A stretch of DNA of 64,000 nt, from positions 682,001 through 746,000 of the forward strand of contig JACJYA010000002.1 in the NCBI GenBank assembly GCA_020636315.1. The letters are read 5' to 3'. This document shows positions 7,437 through 16,127 of the stretch, in pieces. Each line of letters starts with the position of its first letter. The stretch's first letter is position 1. A program made the translations under genes and the position numbers. Source of the stretch: Lewinellaceae bacterium (GTDB taxonomy: Bacteria > Bacteroidota > Bacteroidia > Chitinophagales > Saprospiraceae). A model generated the notes under the pieces. The model searched no databases. It saw only the letters and a program-made list of their open reading frames with translations, and was not told the origin of the DNA.

Positions 7437-7820
7437 TCAGCCAAGCCTGGGCGGGCGGAAAATGCTCTGGTTGAAAATGGAGGGAACGGCTAAAGGCCAG
7501 TAGCAGGGCTGAGGAGAAAGAACGGCAGAAGGAGCAGCGGGGAACGCAATACTGCCGGGCAGAAAAACGGAAAACAGGTTTTGTTCCTTCTGTGAAGATG
7601 CCGGGGGCATTTCATCGGAAGGGCCGTTTTCCATAGCATCTGAAATTACCTGGTTGATGTGGCAGCTTCCCTGGCACATCAGCTCCGGCCGGTTTCGGTT
7701 GATACATAGTTCCTGCGCGATGATATCCCGCCTGTTTTCCAGCCATGCCGAAAGCAGCGGCAGGTAGGCTACCTGGCCGGCAATAAGGGCAATGAGCAAT
7801 ACGGAAAGGGCGGTTTTCAT
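7437..7820 (-). CDS. small membrane-associated protein with CxN...CxGxCH motif
   Basis: A 127-residue protein with an N-terminal hydrophobic segment (residues 5-24, signal anchor or signal peptide). A short cysteine region follows: C39 in ELCINRNRPELMC, C49, C53 and H54 in CQGSCH. Proteins with this C-I/V-N-rich...P-x-C-x-G-x-C signature recur in Bacteroidota near metal-uptake receptors and copper or iron genes; their function is not established. The C-terminal half is Pro/Ala-rich and probably unstructured. It sits directly upstream of the MbnP/MbnH-like pair on the same strand, so a metal-related role is inferred from context. The Cys/His spacing would suit a metal site. Confidence 0.72.
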   Translation of the reverse strand: MKTALSVLLIALIAGQVAYLPLLSAWLENRRDIIAQELCINRNRPELMCQGSCHINQVISDAMENGPSDEMPPASSQKEQNLFSVFLPGSIAFPAAPSAVLSPQPCYWPLAVPSIFNQSIFRPPRLG

Positions 7821-7965
7821 GCGGATGCAGGGTACGATATTGCCAGCAAAACTAAAGATTTCATAAAATAAAAACAGTGATTCCCGTCACATTGTCCGAC
7901 AGGAGGCAAAAGAAGAGGCGCGGCTGAAGCCACGCCTCTAAACAGTTACAATAAGGATCTCAATT

Positions 7966-9465
7966 TTATAGGTTCCCTGCTTTTTCCACCAGTTGCAGGA
8001 ACTCCTGCCGGAAGCCGAAGGGGTCGAAGCCAACCGCTCCTCCGGCCCATTGGCGGATGGTTTCGCAGGATGTTTCGCCCTTGTATTCCGAATCGCGAAG
8101 CAGCAGGCCGAAGCTGGCCACCGCGGCGGCAAAGCGCATATTCTCCGATGCCTGAGCAAAGGACAGCCCTTCGTCGAGGACTTCCAGGTTGAGCAGGGCG
8201 CTCACCCCCTCATCCGGGTGCTTGTAGCGGAAATCTATGGAGAAGGCAGGCACGTTCAGGGTGCTTCCTCCGCTGGCCGGCACGATCTCGTAGAGAGCCG
8301 TAATGGATTGCCCGGCGCCGATCTCGCCGGCATCCTTCTGGTCATCTTCAAAATCTTCATTCTCCAGAAGGCGGTTTTCATAACCGATCAGGCGGTAGGA
8401 ATACACAATGCTGGGGTTAAAATCCACTTGTACCTTTACGTCTTTTGCTACAGTGTAGAACTTGCCGAATTCATAGATGAAGACTTTTTTAGCCTGTTCC
8501 AGGTTGTCGATGTATTCATAAGTGCCGTTGCCGTTATCGGCCAGTTGTTCCAGCATGGCGTCATTGAGGTTGCCCGTTCCCACCCCAAGCACCGTAAGGA
8601 AAATCCCAAAGTCGCGCTTTTCTTCGATCAGGCTGACCAGTTCCTCCTGGCTGGAAGGGCCTACGTTGAAGTCGCCGTCAGTGCCCAGGAGCACCCGGTT
8701 GTTCCCTCCCTGGATGAAGTTTTCCTGAGCGATCTGGTAGGCTGTGATGATGCCTTCCGCTCCCGCCGTCGAGCCGCCGGCGCCCAGCTTATCGATAGCA
8801 CTTTTGATCTGCGCCTTCTCACTGCCCGGTGTAGAGGGCAGCAACAGGCCCGCCTGCCCGGCGTAAGTGACGATGGCCAGGCGGTCTTCTCCCGAAAGCT
8901 CATCGACAAAAAGCTTGAAGCTCTCCTTGAGCAGGTCCAGTTTATCGCCACTTTTCATGGAGCCGGACACGTCTATCAGCAGCACCATATTGGAAGCCGG
9001 GTAAGCGGGCAGTTCCTTCCCTTTGATGCCGATCCGCACCAGGCGGTGCTCCGGCGCCCAGGGGCAGCTGCTCACTTCCCCGTTCAGGGCAATGGGATGG
9101 GCGCCGGCGGGCGCTTCATAATCGTAGTTGAAATAATTGACCAGCTCTTCGGTGCGTATGGCGTCCACCGGCGGCAATTGATCGTTGTTCAGAAAACGGC
9201 GCACATTGCTGAAGGAGGCGCCGTCAGCATCGATGGAGAAAGTGGAAGTGGGCTCCTCTTCAACGAGAATAAAGGGGTTCTCTACGATCTCGTTGTAGGT
9301 TTCCCCGCTTCCGCTGAAGTTGATGTTGCCGGAACCGGTATAAAAGCCCCCGTCACTGGTGGCACTAAGCCCCGTGTAATTCCTTTCCTGGCCGAGGTCT
9401 TCTTCCTTGGTGCAGCCGGCCAGGGCCAGAGCGAGGGACAGCGTGTATAGCAAGAGTTTTTTCAT
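7966..9465 (-). CDS. YfbK-like von Willebrand factor A domain lipoprotein
   Basis: A 499-residue lipoprotein (lipobox ALAGC, Cys18). Order of regions: a short disordered linker; a YfbK-type N-terminal domain (TFSIDADGASFSNVRRFLNN, RTEELVNYFNYDYEAP); a VWA domain from about residue 160 with an intact MIDAS start DVSGS and the downstream TAGAEGI and TDGDFNVG segments; and a C-terminal YfbK-type domain ending in RQWAGGAVGFDPFGFRQEFLQLV. VWA domains bind protein partners through a divalent metal. This family is common in Bacteroidota outer membranes, and its partners are unknown. It is transcribed in the same direction as the copper-related genes but separated from them by 145 bp. Confidence 0.92.
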   Translation of the reverse strand: MKKLLLYTLSLALALAGCTKEEDLGQERNYTGLSATSDGGFYTGSGNINFSGSGETYNEIVENPFILVEEEPTSTFSIDADGASFSNVRRFLNNDQLPPVDAIRTEELVNYFNYDYEAPAGAHPIALNGEVSSCPWAPEHRLVRIGIKGKELPAYPASNMVLLIDVSGSMKSGDKLDLLKESFKLFVDELSGEDRLAIVTYAGQAGLLLPSTPGSEKAQIKSAIDKLGAGGSTAGAEGIITAYQIAQENFIQGGNNRVLLGTDGDFNVGPSSQEELVSLIEEKRDFGIFLTVLGVGTGNLNDAMLEQLADNGNGTYEYIDNLEQAKKVFIYEFGKFYTVAKDVKVQVDFNPSIVYSYRLIGYENRLLENEDFEDDQKDAGEIGAGQSITALYEIVPASGGSTLNVPAFSIDFRYKHPDEGVSALLNLEVLDEGLSFAQASENMRFAAAVASFGLLLRDSEYKGETSCETIRQWAGGAVGFDPFGFRQEFLQLVEKAGNL

Positions 9466-9569
9466 GGTATTTCGCGTTAATGGTTCAGGTAATCAGGAGT
9501 TGTCCAGGAAAGGACGAAGGGAAGGGGCAAAACGTTGGGACGTTGTTTACTTCTTCGAAAGGCGGGGGA

Positions 9570-9604
9570 AAAACCTTTGAGATTTCAGTAACCTCAAAGG
9601 TTTT
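9570..9604. repeat. 12-bp-arm hairpin in divergent gap
   Basis: Perfect arms aaaacctttgag (9570-9581) and ctcaaaggtttt (9593-9604) with an 11-nt loop that itself repeats part of the word. It lies in the 265-bp gap between divergent genes at 9465 and 9731. The rest of that gap shows no gene, and no clear promoter was identified. Confidence 0.75.
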
Positions 9605-9730
9605 GCCTGCCACGTTGGAGAAAAAATGGGCGCATACATCGAATAAGCCCCAGGCATCATCTAAAAAACTGGCGGAGCGGCCACTTTGTGCTAACTTTGG
9701 CGGGCATAAAAACCCAACTGCATCCCCGCC

Positions 9731-10534
9731 ATGAAGAAAAAACTGGACCTCAAAGAATACGGCGAACAATTTCGCTATACCCTTTTCAAGATGCCGGCTG
9801 CCGGCCGTTTTATTCAGGAACACCGTCTCTGGGAGGGGTTCTGGGCGTACGGCTGGGTAACCCGCTTTTTGATCGTGATCGCGTTACTGGTGGGCGTTAA
9901 ATTCCTGTCGGTGGCCATCAACTGGTTTCAGAACTTCAGCCTTACCAACCCGGGGCAGGCCCTTCAGAATATGGGTATGATGTTCAGCGAAGGCTTCGGC
10001 TTCCTGTTCAGCGGCGGAATGAAGTACGCCATGCTCGTTCTTCTGGAAGTCCTGGTTTTTCACTTCAGCCGCCGGACGGTATTCATTCTCACCGGCAATG
10101 ATTCCGCAGCTACTTTCCATGAATTTATGGACGCGCAGGTGCGCATGTTCAAGGTGGGCATTTATGCGTGGGTGATGGAACTGCTCTTCACCATAGCCTT
10201 TAAGATCTTTTTCGGCATTTTCGGAGCCATCGATTTTCTGCAACCCGCCTGCGTTTTTGCGGTTCAGTGTTACTTCCTGGGCTTTGCCATTCTGGACAAC
10301 TACCACGAGCAGTTTGAACTTTCGATCAAGGAAAGCAGCCGTTATGCGCTCAATTATGTCGGCGTAGCCGCCGCTGCCGGCCTGGTGGCCTACCTGATGA
10401 TGCTGGTGCCGGTGGCCGGGGTCATTGCCGCTCCCATTATCACCTCTGTTGCGGTGTCTCTCATCATGTACGAACTATCGGACCTGCACATTCTGGGCAG
10501 GGGTGTGCTGGAACAACCGGAAGAAGTCGTTTGA
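9731..10534 (+). CDS. multi-pass membrane protein, EI24/CysZ-like
   Basis: A 267-residue integral membrane protein with about five to six hydrophobic segments (near residues 45-60, 96-115, 150-175, 178-195, 210-250). The C-terminal pattern is a cytosolic YHEQFELSIKESSRYALNYVG stretch followed by a long hydrophobic pair with MMLVPVAGVIAAPIITSVAVSLIMYEL. That resembles EI24/CysZ-type proteins, which end in a similar helical hairpin; the similarity is weak and the substrate, if any, unknown. The next gene starts 58 bp after its stop on the same strand, so the two may be co-transcribed. Confidence 0.75.
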   Translation: MKKKLDLKEYGEQFRYTLFKMPAAGRFIQEHRLWEGFWAYGWVTRFLIVIALLVGVKFLSVAINWFQNFSLTNPGQALQNMGMMFSEGFGFLFSGGMKYAMLVLLEVLVFHFSRRTVFILTGNDSAATFHEFMDAQVRMFKVGIYAWVMELLFTIAFKIFFGIFGAIDFLQPACVFAVQCYFLGFAILDNYHEQFELSIKESSRYALNYVGVAAAAGLVAYLMMLVPVAGVIAAPIITSVAVSLIMYELSDLHILGRGVLEQPEEVV

Positions 10535-10592
10535 ACCGGCAGGGATCTCGCCGGAAAGCGATAAATTGGCCCTTCAATCAAATCTTCCGGGC

Positions 10593-12020
10593 ATGAACGA
10601 CCATCATAAGGATTTTGGCCAGGCGGGCCAACTGGCTGCCGGATTCACCCAGTCCCTTTTCCATCAACTGGAGAACCTGCCGGCTCTCCCCCGCGTAGCA
10701 CCGGGGCAGGCACTGGGAAGCCTCGAAAAGGAAATTCCGGACAATGGTCAGCCTCTTGAACAGATCCTCGACGATTTCCGGCAGCATATCCTGCCTGGAA
10801 TGACTGTTTGGAACCATCCGGGTTTTATGGCCTATTTCAACTCCACGGCCAGCCCGGCCAGCCTGCTTTCCGAAATGCTTATCGCATCCACCAATTCCAA
10901 CTGCATGAACTGGCTGTCCTGCCCGGCGGGAACCGAGTTGGAGCAGTTGGCTATCAGTTGGCTGGCTCAATTGCTGGGCCTGCCGGAAAACATGTGGGGC
11001 ATCATCTTCGAAGGGGCCTCACTGAGCAGTTTCCACGCCCTGGCCGCAGCCCGGGAAAAAGTACTGGGGCCGGCATTCCGGGAAAAAGGATGGCAGCCCG
11101 GCCGGAAACCCATGCGCGCTTACACCACTGCCCATGCCCACTCTTCCATTGCCAAAGCCCTGATGGCTTTGGGAGCCGGCAAAGAAAACATTATCTACAT
11201 CCCGGTAGATGAAGCTTTTCGCATGCAGCCGGAAGCACTGGAAGAACAGATCCGGCAAGACCTGAAGGAGGGTTTTCAACCTCTTTGTGTAGTAGCTACC
11301 CTGGGCACAACATCCTGCACGGCGATGGACCCCGTTTCGGAAATAGCCGGCATTTGTGAAATATTCGATATCTGGCTCCACGTCGATGCTGCGCACGCCG
11401 GGCCGGTAGCTATCCTGGAATCCCACCGCTCTCTTTTTGAAGGGTGGGAAAAGGCCGACAGCATCACGGTTAATCCCCATAAATGGATGTTCCTGTCTAT
11501 CGATACCAGCGTCCTTTTCATGCAGGAGCGGTATTACCTGCGCGAGGCCTTCTCCCTGACTCCCGACTACCTGAAAACGGCCTACGATGAACAGGTTACC
11601 AATTATTATGACTACGGCCTGACCCTGGGGCGGCGCTTCAAGGCCCTGAAGCTGTGGGCAAATATCCGGTACTTTGGCCGCCGGGGTTATCAGGAGATCA
11701 TCGGCCGGCACCTGGAAATGGCCCAGCTTCTCCGATCCTGGCTGGAGAAAGAGCCGGGATTCGAACTCCTGGCTCCCACCCCACTGAGCACCCTCTGTTT
11801 TCGTTATGTGCCGGAAGGAGAAACCCTCACCGCCGAAGCCATAGACGTGCTTAACGAGCACCTCCTGGCTGCCATCAACCGCACCGGCCAGGTTTTTCTC
11901 ACCCCTACCCGCCTGAACGGGAAATTCACCATACGGCTGGTCATTGCCAGCCTGTGGACAGAGGAAGAGCATGTAAAAAAGGCGTGGAAAGCGATCCGGG
12001 AATGTGCCGGAAAGTGGTAA
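10593..12020 (+). CDS. PLP-dependent aromatic-L-amino-acid decarboxylase family protein
   Basis: 475 residues from the ATG at 10593; upstream in-frame ATGs would overlap the preceding membrane gene. It is a group II decarboxylase: WNHPGFMAYFNSTASPASLLSEML near the N-terminus, AHSSIAKALMALG, HVDAAHAGP (the Asp that contacts the PLP pyridine N) and the Schiff-base Lys297 in NPHKWM. The family decarboxylates aromatic amino acids (DOPA, Trp, Tyr, Phe) to amines; the substrate preference here is not evident. The enzyme is cytoplasmic. A 17-bp-arm hairpin follows 7 nt after the stop and probably ends the transcript. Confidence 0.93.
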   Translation: MNDHHKDFGQAGQLAAGFTQSLFHQLENLPALPRVAPGQALGSLEKEIPDNGQPLEQILDDFRQHILPGMTVWNHPGFMAYFNSTASPASLLSEMLIASTNSNCMNWLSCPAGTELEQLAISWLAQLLGLPENMWGIIFEGASLSSFHALAAAREKVLGPAFREKGWQPGRKPMRAYTTAHAHSSIAKALMALGAGKENIIYIPVDEAFRMQPEALEEQIRQDLKEGFQPLCVVATLGTTSCTAMDPVSEIAGICEIFDIWLHVDAAHAGPVAILESHRSLFEGWEKADSITVNPHKWMFLSIDTSVLFMQERYYLREAFSLTPDYLKTAYDEQVTNYYDYGLTLGRRFKALKLWANIRYFGRRGYQEIIGRHLEMAQLLRSWLEKEPGFELLAPTPLSTLCFRYVPEGETLTAEAIDVLNEHLLAAINRTGQVFLTPTRLNGKFTIRLVIASLWTEEEHVKKAWKAIRECAGKW

Positions 12021-12027
12021 AAAAAGT

Positions 12028-12077
12028 GTCGGATGGTTTGATTGCCCAGGCACCTCTCAACAATCAAACCATCCGAC
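12028..12077. terminator. perfect 17-bp inverted repeat downstream of decarboxylase gene
   Basis: gtcggatggtttgattg (12028-12044) is exactly complementary to 12061-12077, with a 16-nt loop. It begins 7 nt after the stop codon at 12020. There is no T tract, so it is a terminator or 3'-end stabiliser by position rather than a classical intrinsic terminator. Confidence 0.6.
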
Positions 12078-12158
12078 GATCTCAACCAATGAACCAAAGC
12101 CCGCCCAACCTCCTGCCCTCTTAGCAACAATCCCGCCCCAAAAGACGGCGCTTTTTCG

Positions 12159-12166
12159 TAGCTTTG
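12159..12166 (+). promoter_or_regulatory. candidate -7 box (tagctttg)
   Basis: Matches the Bacteroidota -7 consensus TAnnTTTG, 53 bp upstream of the peptidase start. No TTG is seen at the expected -33 position, so support is partial. Confidence 0.35.
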
Positions 12167-12218
12167 CGGCGCTCGTTAATATGCTTTCCATAGAATTAAT
12201 AATCAAAACCAAATCGGT

Positions 12219-13403
12219 ATGCGAAATAGAAATGTATTCCTCGGGCTCGCACTCCTGCTGGCGATGCCCACCTTTGCGCAGGTTGACCTCATCAATAAGG
12301 TCAAAGACAACAAAAGCGAAAATGCCAAAGAAGGTTTTCAGTGGGAAACCGTGGTTGATGTAGAACGCCTGGGAGTGGAAAACCAGGGCGCCTCCGGCAC
12401 CTGCTGGAGCTACAGCACCAACTCTTTCCTGGAATCGGAAATGGCCCGAATGGGTAAAGAACCGGTTGACCTCTCCGAGATGTTCATCGTTCGCACAACC
12501 TATGAAGACAAAGCCGACCGCTACGTCCGCATGCATGGCAACCTGAACTTCGGCCAGGGAGGCGCTCTGCCCGATGTCTTCGAAATGTATAAAAAATACG
12601 GCATGGTGCCGGAAGCCGTTTACGCCGGCCTTAATTACGGCCTGGACTACAACCGGCACGGAGAAATGGAGGCCGTGCTCAAAGGGATGCTGGATGCCGT
12701 GGTTGCCAATAAAAACCGGACACTGACCCCGGTATGGAAGGAGGCCTACAAAAAAGTACTCGATGTCTATCTCGGGGAATATCCCAGCGAATTCGAGTAT
12801 ATGGGGAAAACCTACACCCCCCGAACCTTCGCCAAAGAAGTCGTCGGCATCCATAGTGATGACTATGTGCAATTCACCTCCTGGACCCACAACGAACTCT
12901 ATAAGCCCTGCGTCATTATGGTGCCCGACAACTGGGCCTACGGCACTTCCTACAACGTGATGATGGAGGATATGATAACCATCATAGACCACGCCCTTCG
13001 CAATGGATACTCGGTAGCCTGGGCCGGAGACGTAAGTGAAAAGTATTTCTCCTGGAAGAACGGCGTTGCTTATGTCCCGGAAAAAGACGTTAGCGATATG
13101 AGCTTCGAGGAAAGAGAGAATATGTTCAACGGCCCCCGGCCAGAGATGAAGATCACCGTAGAAGCCCGGCAGGAGGCGTACGACAACTATTCCACTACCG
13201 ATGACCACGGCATGCAGATCGTTGGCATCTCCAAAGACCAGAATGGCAAAGAATGGTATCTGATAAAGAACTCCTGGGGTACCGACAACGACCACGATGG
13301 ATACCTGTACATGAGCAAAAACTACGTCCGCTATAAAACCCTGTCGTTCATGACGCACAAGGATGCAGTACCGGCAGAGGTGAAGAAGAAGCTGGGGTGG
13401 TGA
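12219..13403 (+). CDS. secreted C1B cysteine peptidase (bleomycin hydrolase / PepC family)
   Basis: A 394-residue protein with a clear signal peptide ending AMPTFAQ, unusual for a family whose classical members are cytoplasmic; exported versions are common in Bacteroidota. The papain-fold triad is complete: Cys62 in GASGTCWSYS, His330 in TDDHGMQIVG and Asn351 in LIKNSWGT. An oxyanion Gln is expected in VENQGASG. PepC-type enzymes are broad-specificity aminopeptidases, so this one probably trims peptides in the periplasm. The first ATG was taken because it starts the signal peptide. The gene is monocistronic by spacing. Confidence 0.93.
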   Translation: MRNRNVFLGLALLLAMPTFAQVDLINKVKDNKSENAKEGFQWETVVDVERLGVENQGASGTCWSYSTNSFLESEMARMGKEPVDLSEMFIVRTTYEDKADRYVRMHGNLNFGQGGALPDVFEMYKKYGMVPEAVYAGLNYGLDYNRHGEMEAVLKGMLDAVVANKNRTLTPVWKEAYKKVLDVYLGEYPSEFEYMGKTYTPRTFAKEVVGIHSDDYVQFTSWTHNELYKPCVIMVPDNWAYGTSYNVMMEDMITIIDHALRNGYSVAWAGDVSEKYFSWKNGVAYVPEKDVSDMSFEERENMFNGPRPEMKITVEARQEAYDNYSTTDDHGMQIVGISKDQNGKEWYLIKNSWGTDNDHDGYLYMSKNYVRYKTLSFMTHKDAVPAEVKKKLGW

Positions 13404-13430
13404 AAAGGTGCGTAAACAGAAAGGTGGAAA

Positions 13431-13485
13431 TGTGTAAAAGTATGGGCATTCATTAGCCTCCTGTTCACTTTTACACTTTTACACA
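13431..13485. repeat. gtgtaaaag-word inverted repeat after peptidase gene
   Basis: tgtgtaaaagt (13431-13441) is complementary to acttttacaca (13475-13485), with extra partial copies of the word on both sides from 13404. It belongs to the same word class as the repeats at 49503, 54285 and 57037. The remainder of the 620-bp gap to 14024 holds no convincing gene. Short open frames on both strands there lack any family character. Confidence 0.7.
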
Positions 13486-14024
13486 TAATATATATAATAA
13501 GGGGCGCCATCTGTACGATGAGCGCCCCAATTTGGCGGTTCTGTATAAATAATTGTCACAGTGTCTGTCTGGAGAAAACGAAGTCTCCACGTTATGGCCA
13601 CCGCCTGTAGAACTGAATTTTTATAATCAACCTGCCGAAAGGCCGGCCGCCTGATTTTATATCCAAAAGAACTTAAAAACGAAGTGGGAATGGAACCCAA
13701 ACATTCAGGCAACCCCGGTAGCCTGAGCCCCATTCCCCGTGATCTTAGGTGCTCTTCTGGAGTTATACAATCATACAGTGACAGCATCTTCTCTGACTGG
13801 AAAAGCCAAAAAAAGGGTACACAGTCCTGTATGAACTTCACACTAATAGAATGGGGAATCCGGGTAACTGAAAGGGATGCTAATTTGCATTAACCCCGGC
13901 GCTTTTTAATTTGGCCAGGGCATTATTTGCTGTAAAATAAATAAAACTTTTTCAAATAAAGAAAGCCTGTAAAGGGTAAATTGCCAAATCCGGAATTTTC
14001 CGGGTATTTTGAAGCCAGAAGCCT

Positions 14025-14663
14025 ATGAAAATAGTCCATTTCTCTGACGAACACCGGCGCAAGCACTACGAGTTCTTCCGAAATATGAGCCAACCCCATT
14101 TTAATATTTGTTCCCGGGTTGACATCAGCCGCCTGCTGCCGGTGCTAAAAAAACGACACCTCCGGTTTACGCCAACTATTGTATATTGTGTTGCCCGAGC
14201 TGCCAACGATATCCCTGCCTTCCGGCAACGCATTCGCGGGGAGCAGGTTGTCGAACACGAGGTAGCCCACCCCTCCTTCACCGTTCTGACGGAAATTTCC
14301 GAGGTTTTCAGCTTTTGCACCGTCACCTATCAATCCGGCTATTCCGCTTTCTCCAGAGAGGCTCTCAGCAGGATCGAGGCCATGCAGCAACGCCCCTCAA
14401 TGGAAGATGAAAAAGGCAGAGACGATTATCTCTACCTTTCCGCCTTCCCCTGGGTAAGTTTTACCAGCGTTCAGCATGCTATGCATTACGATCCCGTCGA
14501 TTCCGTGCCACGCATCGCCTGGGGCAAGTTTTTTGAAGAAACAGGGAAAACCTGGCTTCCCCTTTCCGTTCAGGCCCATCATGGCCTCGTAGATGGCCGG
14601 CACATGGGCCGGTTTTTTGAAAATATTCAATTTTTGCTTTCCCAGCCTGAAATTTTTTTGTAG
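14025..14663 (+). CDS. chloramphenicol acetyltransferase (CAT)-like protein
   Basis: A 212-residue cytoplasmic protein spanning the whole CAT fold. The catalytic block near the C-terminus is intact: HHGLVDGRH, with His186 as general base and Asp190. FNICSRVDISRLLPVL and FTPTIVYCVARAANDIPAFRQRI near the N-terminus, and FPWVSFTSVQHA, are typical CAT segments. True CATs acetylate chloramphenicol using acetyl-CoA. CAT-like proteins of environmental Bacteroidota often have no demonstrated resistance function, so the substrate is left open. The gene stands alone, with a -7-like tattttg about 10 bp upstream of the ATG. Confidence 0.9.
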   Translation: MKIVHFSDEHRRKHYEFFRNMSQPHFNICSRVDISRLLPVLKKRHLRFTPTIVYCVARAANDIPAFRQRIRGEQVVEHEVAHPSFTVLTEISEVFSFCTVTYQSGYSAFSREALSRIEAMQQRPSMEDEKGRDDYLYLSAFPWVSFTSVQHAMHYDPVDSVPRIAWGKFFEETGKTWLPLSVQAHHGLVDGRHMGRFFENIQFLLSQPEIFL

Positions 14664-14841
14664 CCCGGAAGCTTTTTTTTATCCGTAGAAAAATTTTGCA
14701 GCCGTTCTCCCGGCAAAATCAGGTTTGGCTCCACCGGATTTTGTCTGATTTTATTCTGAATCCTCTGCCACAGACCAATATACTACCAGTCGGCGCTCCT
14801 GTTGCTCTCTCCTGTTTTTTGTCCTAAACTTTGAAAATCAA

Positions 14842-14872
14842 TTGACTGTAATCTAATTTTGCCATACATTTG
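14842..14872 (+). promoter_or_regulatory. Bacteroidota-type promoter (TTG-N20-TAcaTTTG)
   Basis: TTG at 14842-14844 and tacatttg at 14865-14872 are separated by 20 nt, matching the consensus for the primary sigma factor of Bacteroidota. It is 136 bp upstream of the CBM48-HhH gene, giving a long leader. The rest of the gap 14664-15008 shows nothing else recognisable. Confidence 0.75.
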
Positions 14873-15008
14873 CACCTTAGTGTTTTAAATACACTAAGTT
14901 TTGAGGCGCACGCGCCTCGGATACCGGGAAAAAAGAACAATAATGCATTGAAAATAGTGTTCTTTAACCGGAGGGCTTTCGACAAACCAAGAACCAAAAA
15001 TAAATACC

Positions 15009-15677
15009 ATGCTTAAGAAACAATATCTCAAGACCAAACCAGCCTGTAAGGTTACCTTCACCTTACCTAAAGAAGCAGCTGCCGGCGCCAGTGAAGTAAA
15101 GGTGCTTGGCGACTTCAATGACTGGAACTGGGAGAACGGAGCTTTGATGAAAGCCGAAAAAGGCGAGTACAAGGCAGTCCTGGAATTGGAAACCGGCCGT
15201 TCTTATCAGTTCAGATACATGATCGACAAAGACAACTGGGAGAACGACTATCAGGCCGATGCCTATGTTCCCAATGAATTCGGAGGAGACAATTCCGTTC
15301 TGATCTTAGACTCCAGCCCAGCTCCGGAAACGAAAGCAACTACTACCAAAAAGGCCCGGAAAGCACCGGTGAAAAAAGCTGCTGCTCCCAAAAAGGCCGC
15401 TGCCGGTAAAGCAAGCGCTACCGCCGATGACCTGAAGAAGATTGAAGGGATTGGCCCCAAGATCGAAAACCTCTTTAACGAAGCCGGGATCAAAACTTTC
15501 GACGCCCTGGCCAAGGCCAAAAAGAAAACCCTGACGGATATCCTGGCCGCTGCCGGCCCCCGCTTCAGGATGCATGACCCCTCCACCTGGGTACAGCAGG
15601 CTAAACTTGCCGCCAAAGGCGACTGGGACAAGCTGGCTAAACTGCAGGACGAACTCAAAGGAGGGAAAAAGAAGTAA
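15009..15677 (+). CDS. CBM48-type domain fused to helix-hairpin-helix domain
   Basis: A 222-residue cytoplasmic protein. Residues ~14-100 form an isoamylase-early-set/CBM48 glycogen-binding-like domain (CKVTFTLPKEA, VLGDFNDWNWENG, RSYQFRYMIDKDNWEND). Residues ~108-140 are a Lys/Ala/Pro-rich linker. Residues ~140-222 are a helix-hairpin-helix domain of the kind found at C-termini of ribosomal-L21-linked and DUF4332 proteins (DLKKIEGIGPKIENLFNEAGIKTFDALAKA). CBM48 binds alpha-glucans or AMPK-like partners, and the HhH binds nucleic acid. The combination is unusual. A paralogue lacking the linker and HhH follows 38 bp downstream. Confidence 0.88.
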   Translation: MLKKQYLKTKPACKVTFTLPKEAAAGASEVKVLGDFNDWNWENGALMKAEKGEYKAVLELETGRSYQFRYMIDKDNWENDYQADAYVPNEFGGDNSVLILDSSPAPETKATTTKKARKAPVKKAAAPKKAAAGKASATADDLKKIEGIGPKIENLFNEAGIKTFDALAKAKKKTLTDILAAAGPRFRMHDPSTWVQQAKLAAKGDWDKLAKLQDELKGGKKK

Positions 15678-15715
15678 TTCACCTTACCATTTTATAACCG
15701 TTTAACTCTAAACTC

Positions 15716-16027
15716 ATGATCAAGAAACAATTTCTCAAAAGCAAGCCGGTGTGTAAAGCTACCTTTACCCTGCCGGTAGAAGCCGCTCCGGAAGCCAAAT
15801 CCGTTGCTCTCGTTGGAGATTTCAACAACTGGAATGCAGAAGAAGCGGTATCCATGAAAAAGCAGAAAAATGGCGTTTTCAAGGCCGTTGTAGAACTGGA
15901 GGCCGGAAAGGAATATCAGTTCCGCTACCTCATCGATGGCCAGGCCTGGGAGAACGACTGGGAAGCTGACGCTTATGTATCTACTCCTTATGGCGTGGAC
16001 AACAGCGTCATTAGCGCCCTGAACTAA
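15716..16027 (+). CDS. CBM48/isoamylase early-set domain protein
   Basis: A 103-residue protein that is almost entirely one CBM48-type domain (MIKKQFLKSKPVCKATFTLP, LVGDFNNWN, YQFRYLIDGQAWENDWEADAY). It aligns throughout with the N-terminal domain of the preceding gene and is clearly a tandem paralogue. There is no enzymatic domain. By family knowledge it may bind glycogen or act as a small scaffold; this is inference. It probably shares the promoter at 14842 with its neighbour. Confidence 0.88.
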   Translation: MIKKQFLKSKPVCKATFTLPVEAAPEAKSVALVGDFNNWNAEEAVSMKKQKNGVFKAVVELEAGKEYQFRYLIDGQAWENDWEADAYVSTPYGVDNSVISALN

Positions 16028-16049
16028 TTTGTCCCTTGAACACTTTTTC

Positions 16050-16125
16050 GGTTGTCAGTTGTGAGTTGTTGGTTGTCGGAATCCACCGATAACTGACAAC
16101 AACCAACTGACAACTCACAACCCGC
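16050..16125. repeat. gttgtcagttgtgag-word inverted repeat between convergent genes
   Basis: The left arm (16050-16080) is built from words such as gttgtcag, ttgtgag and ttggttgtc. The right arm (16088-16123) carries the complementary words in a slightly different order, giving a long imperfect hairpin. It fills the gap between the convergent stops at 16027 and 16128, suggesting a bidirectional terminator. Confidence 0.7.
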
Positions 16126-16127
16126 AC

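Noticed and set aside
7993..9450. A 485-codon plus-strand open frame opposite the VWA lipoprotein
   Set aside because: It is antisense to a gene with an intact MIDAS motif and lipobox. The product is low in structure and matches nothing.
12057..13358. A 433-codon minus-strand frame opposite the C1B peptidase
   Set aside because: The peptidase has a complete catalytic triad. The antisense frame runs through its terminator and promoter regions.
13479..13893. Short open frames in the 620-bp gap before the CAT-like gene
   Set aside because: They overlap on opposite strands, contain the word repeat and lack any domain character. No RNA gene was recognised there either.
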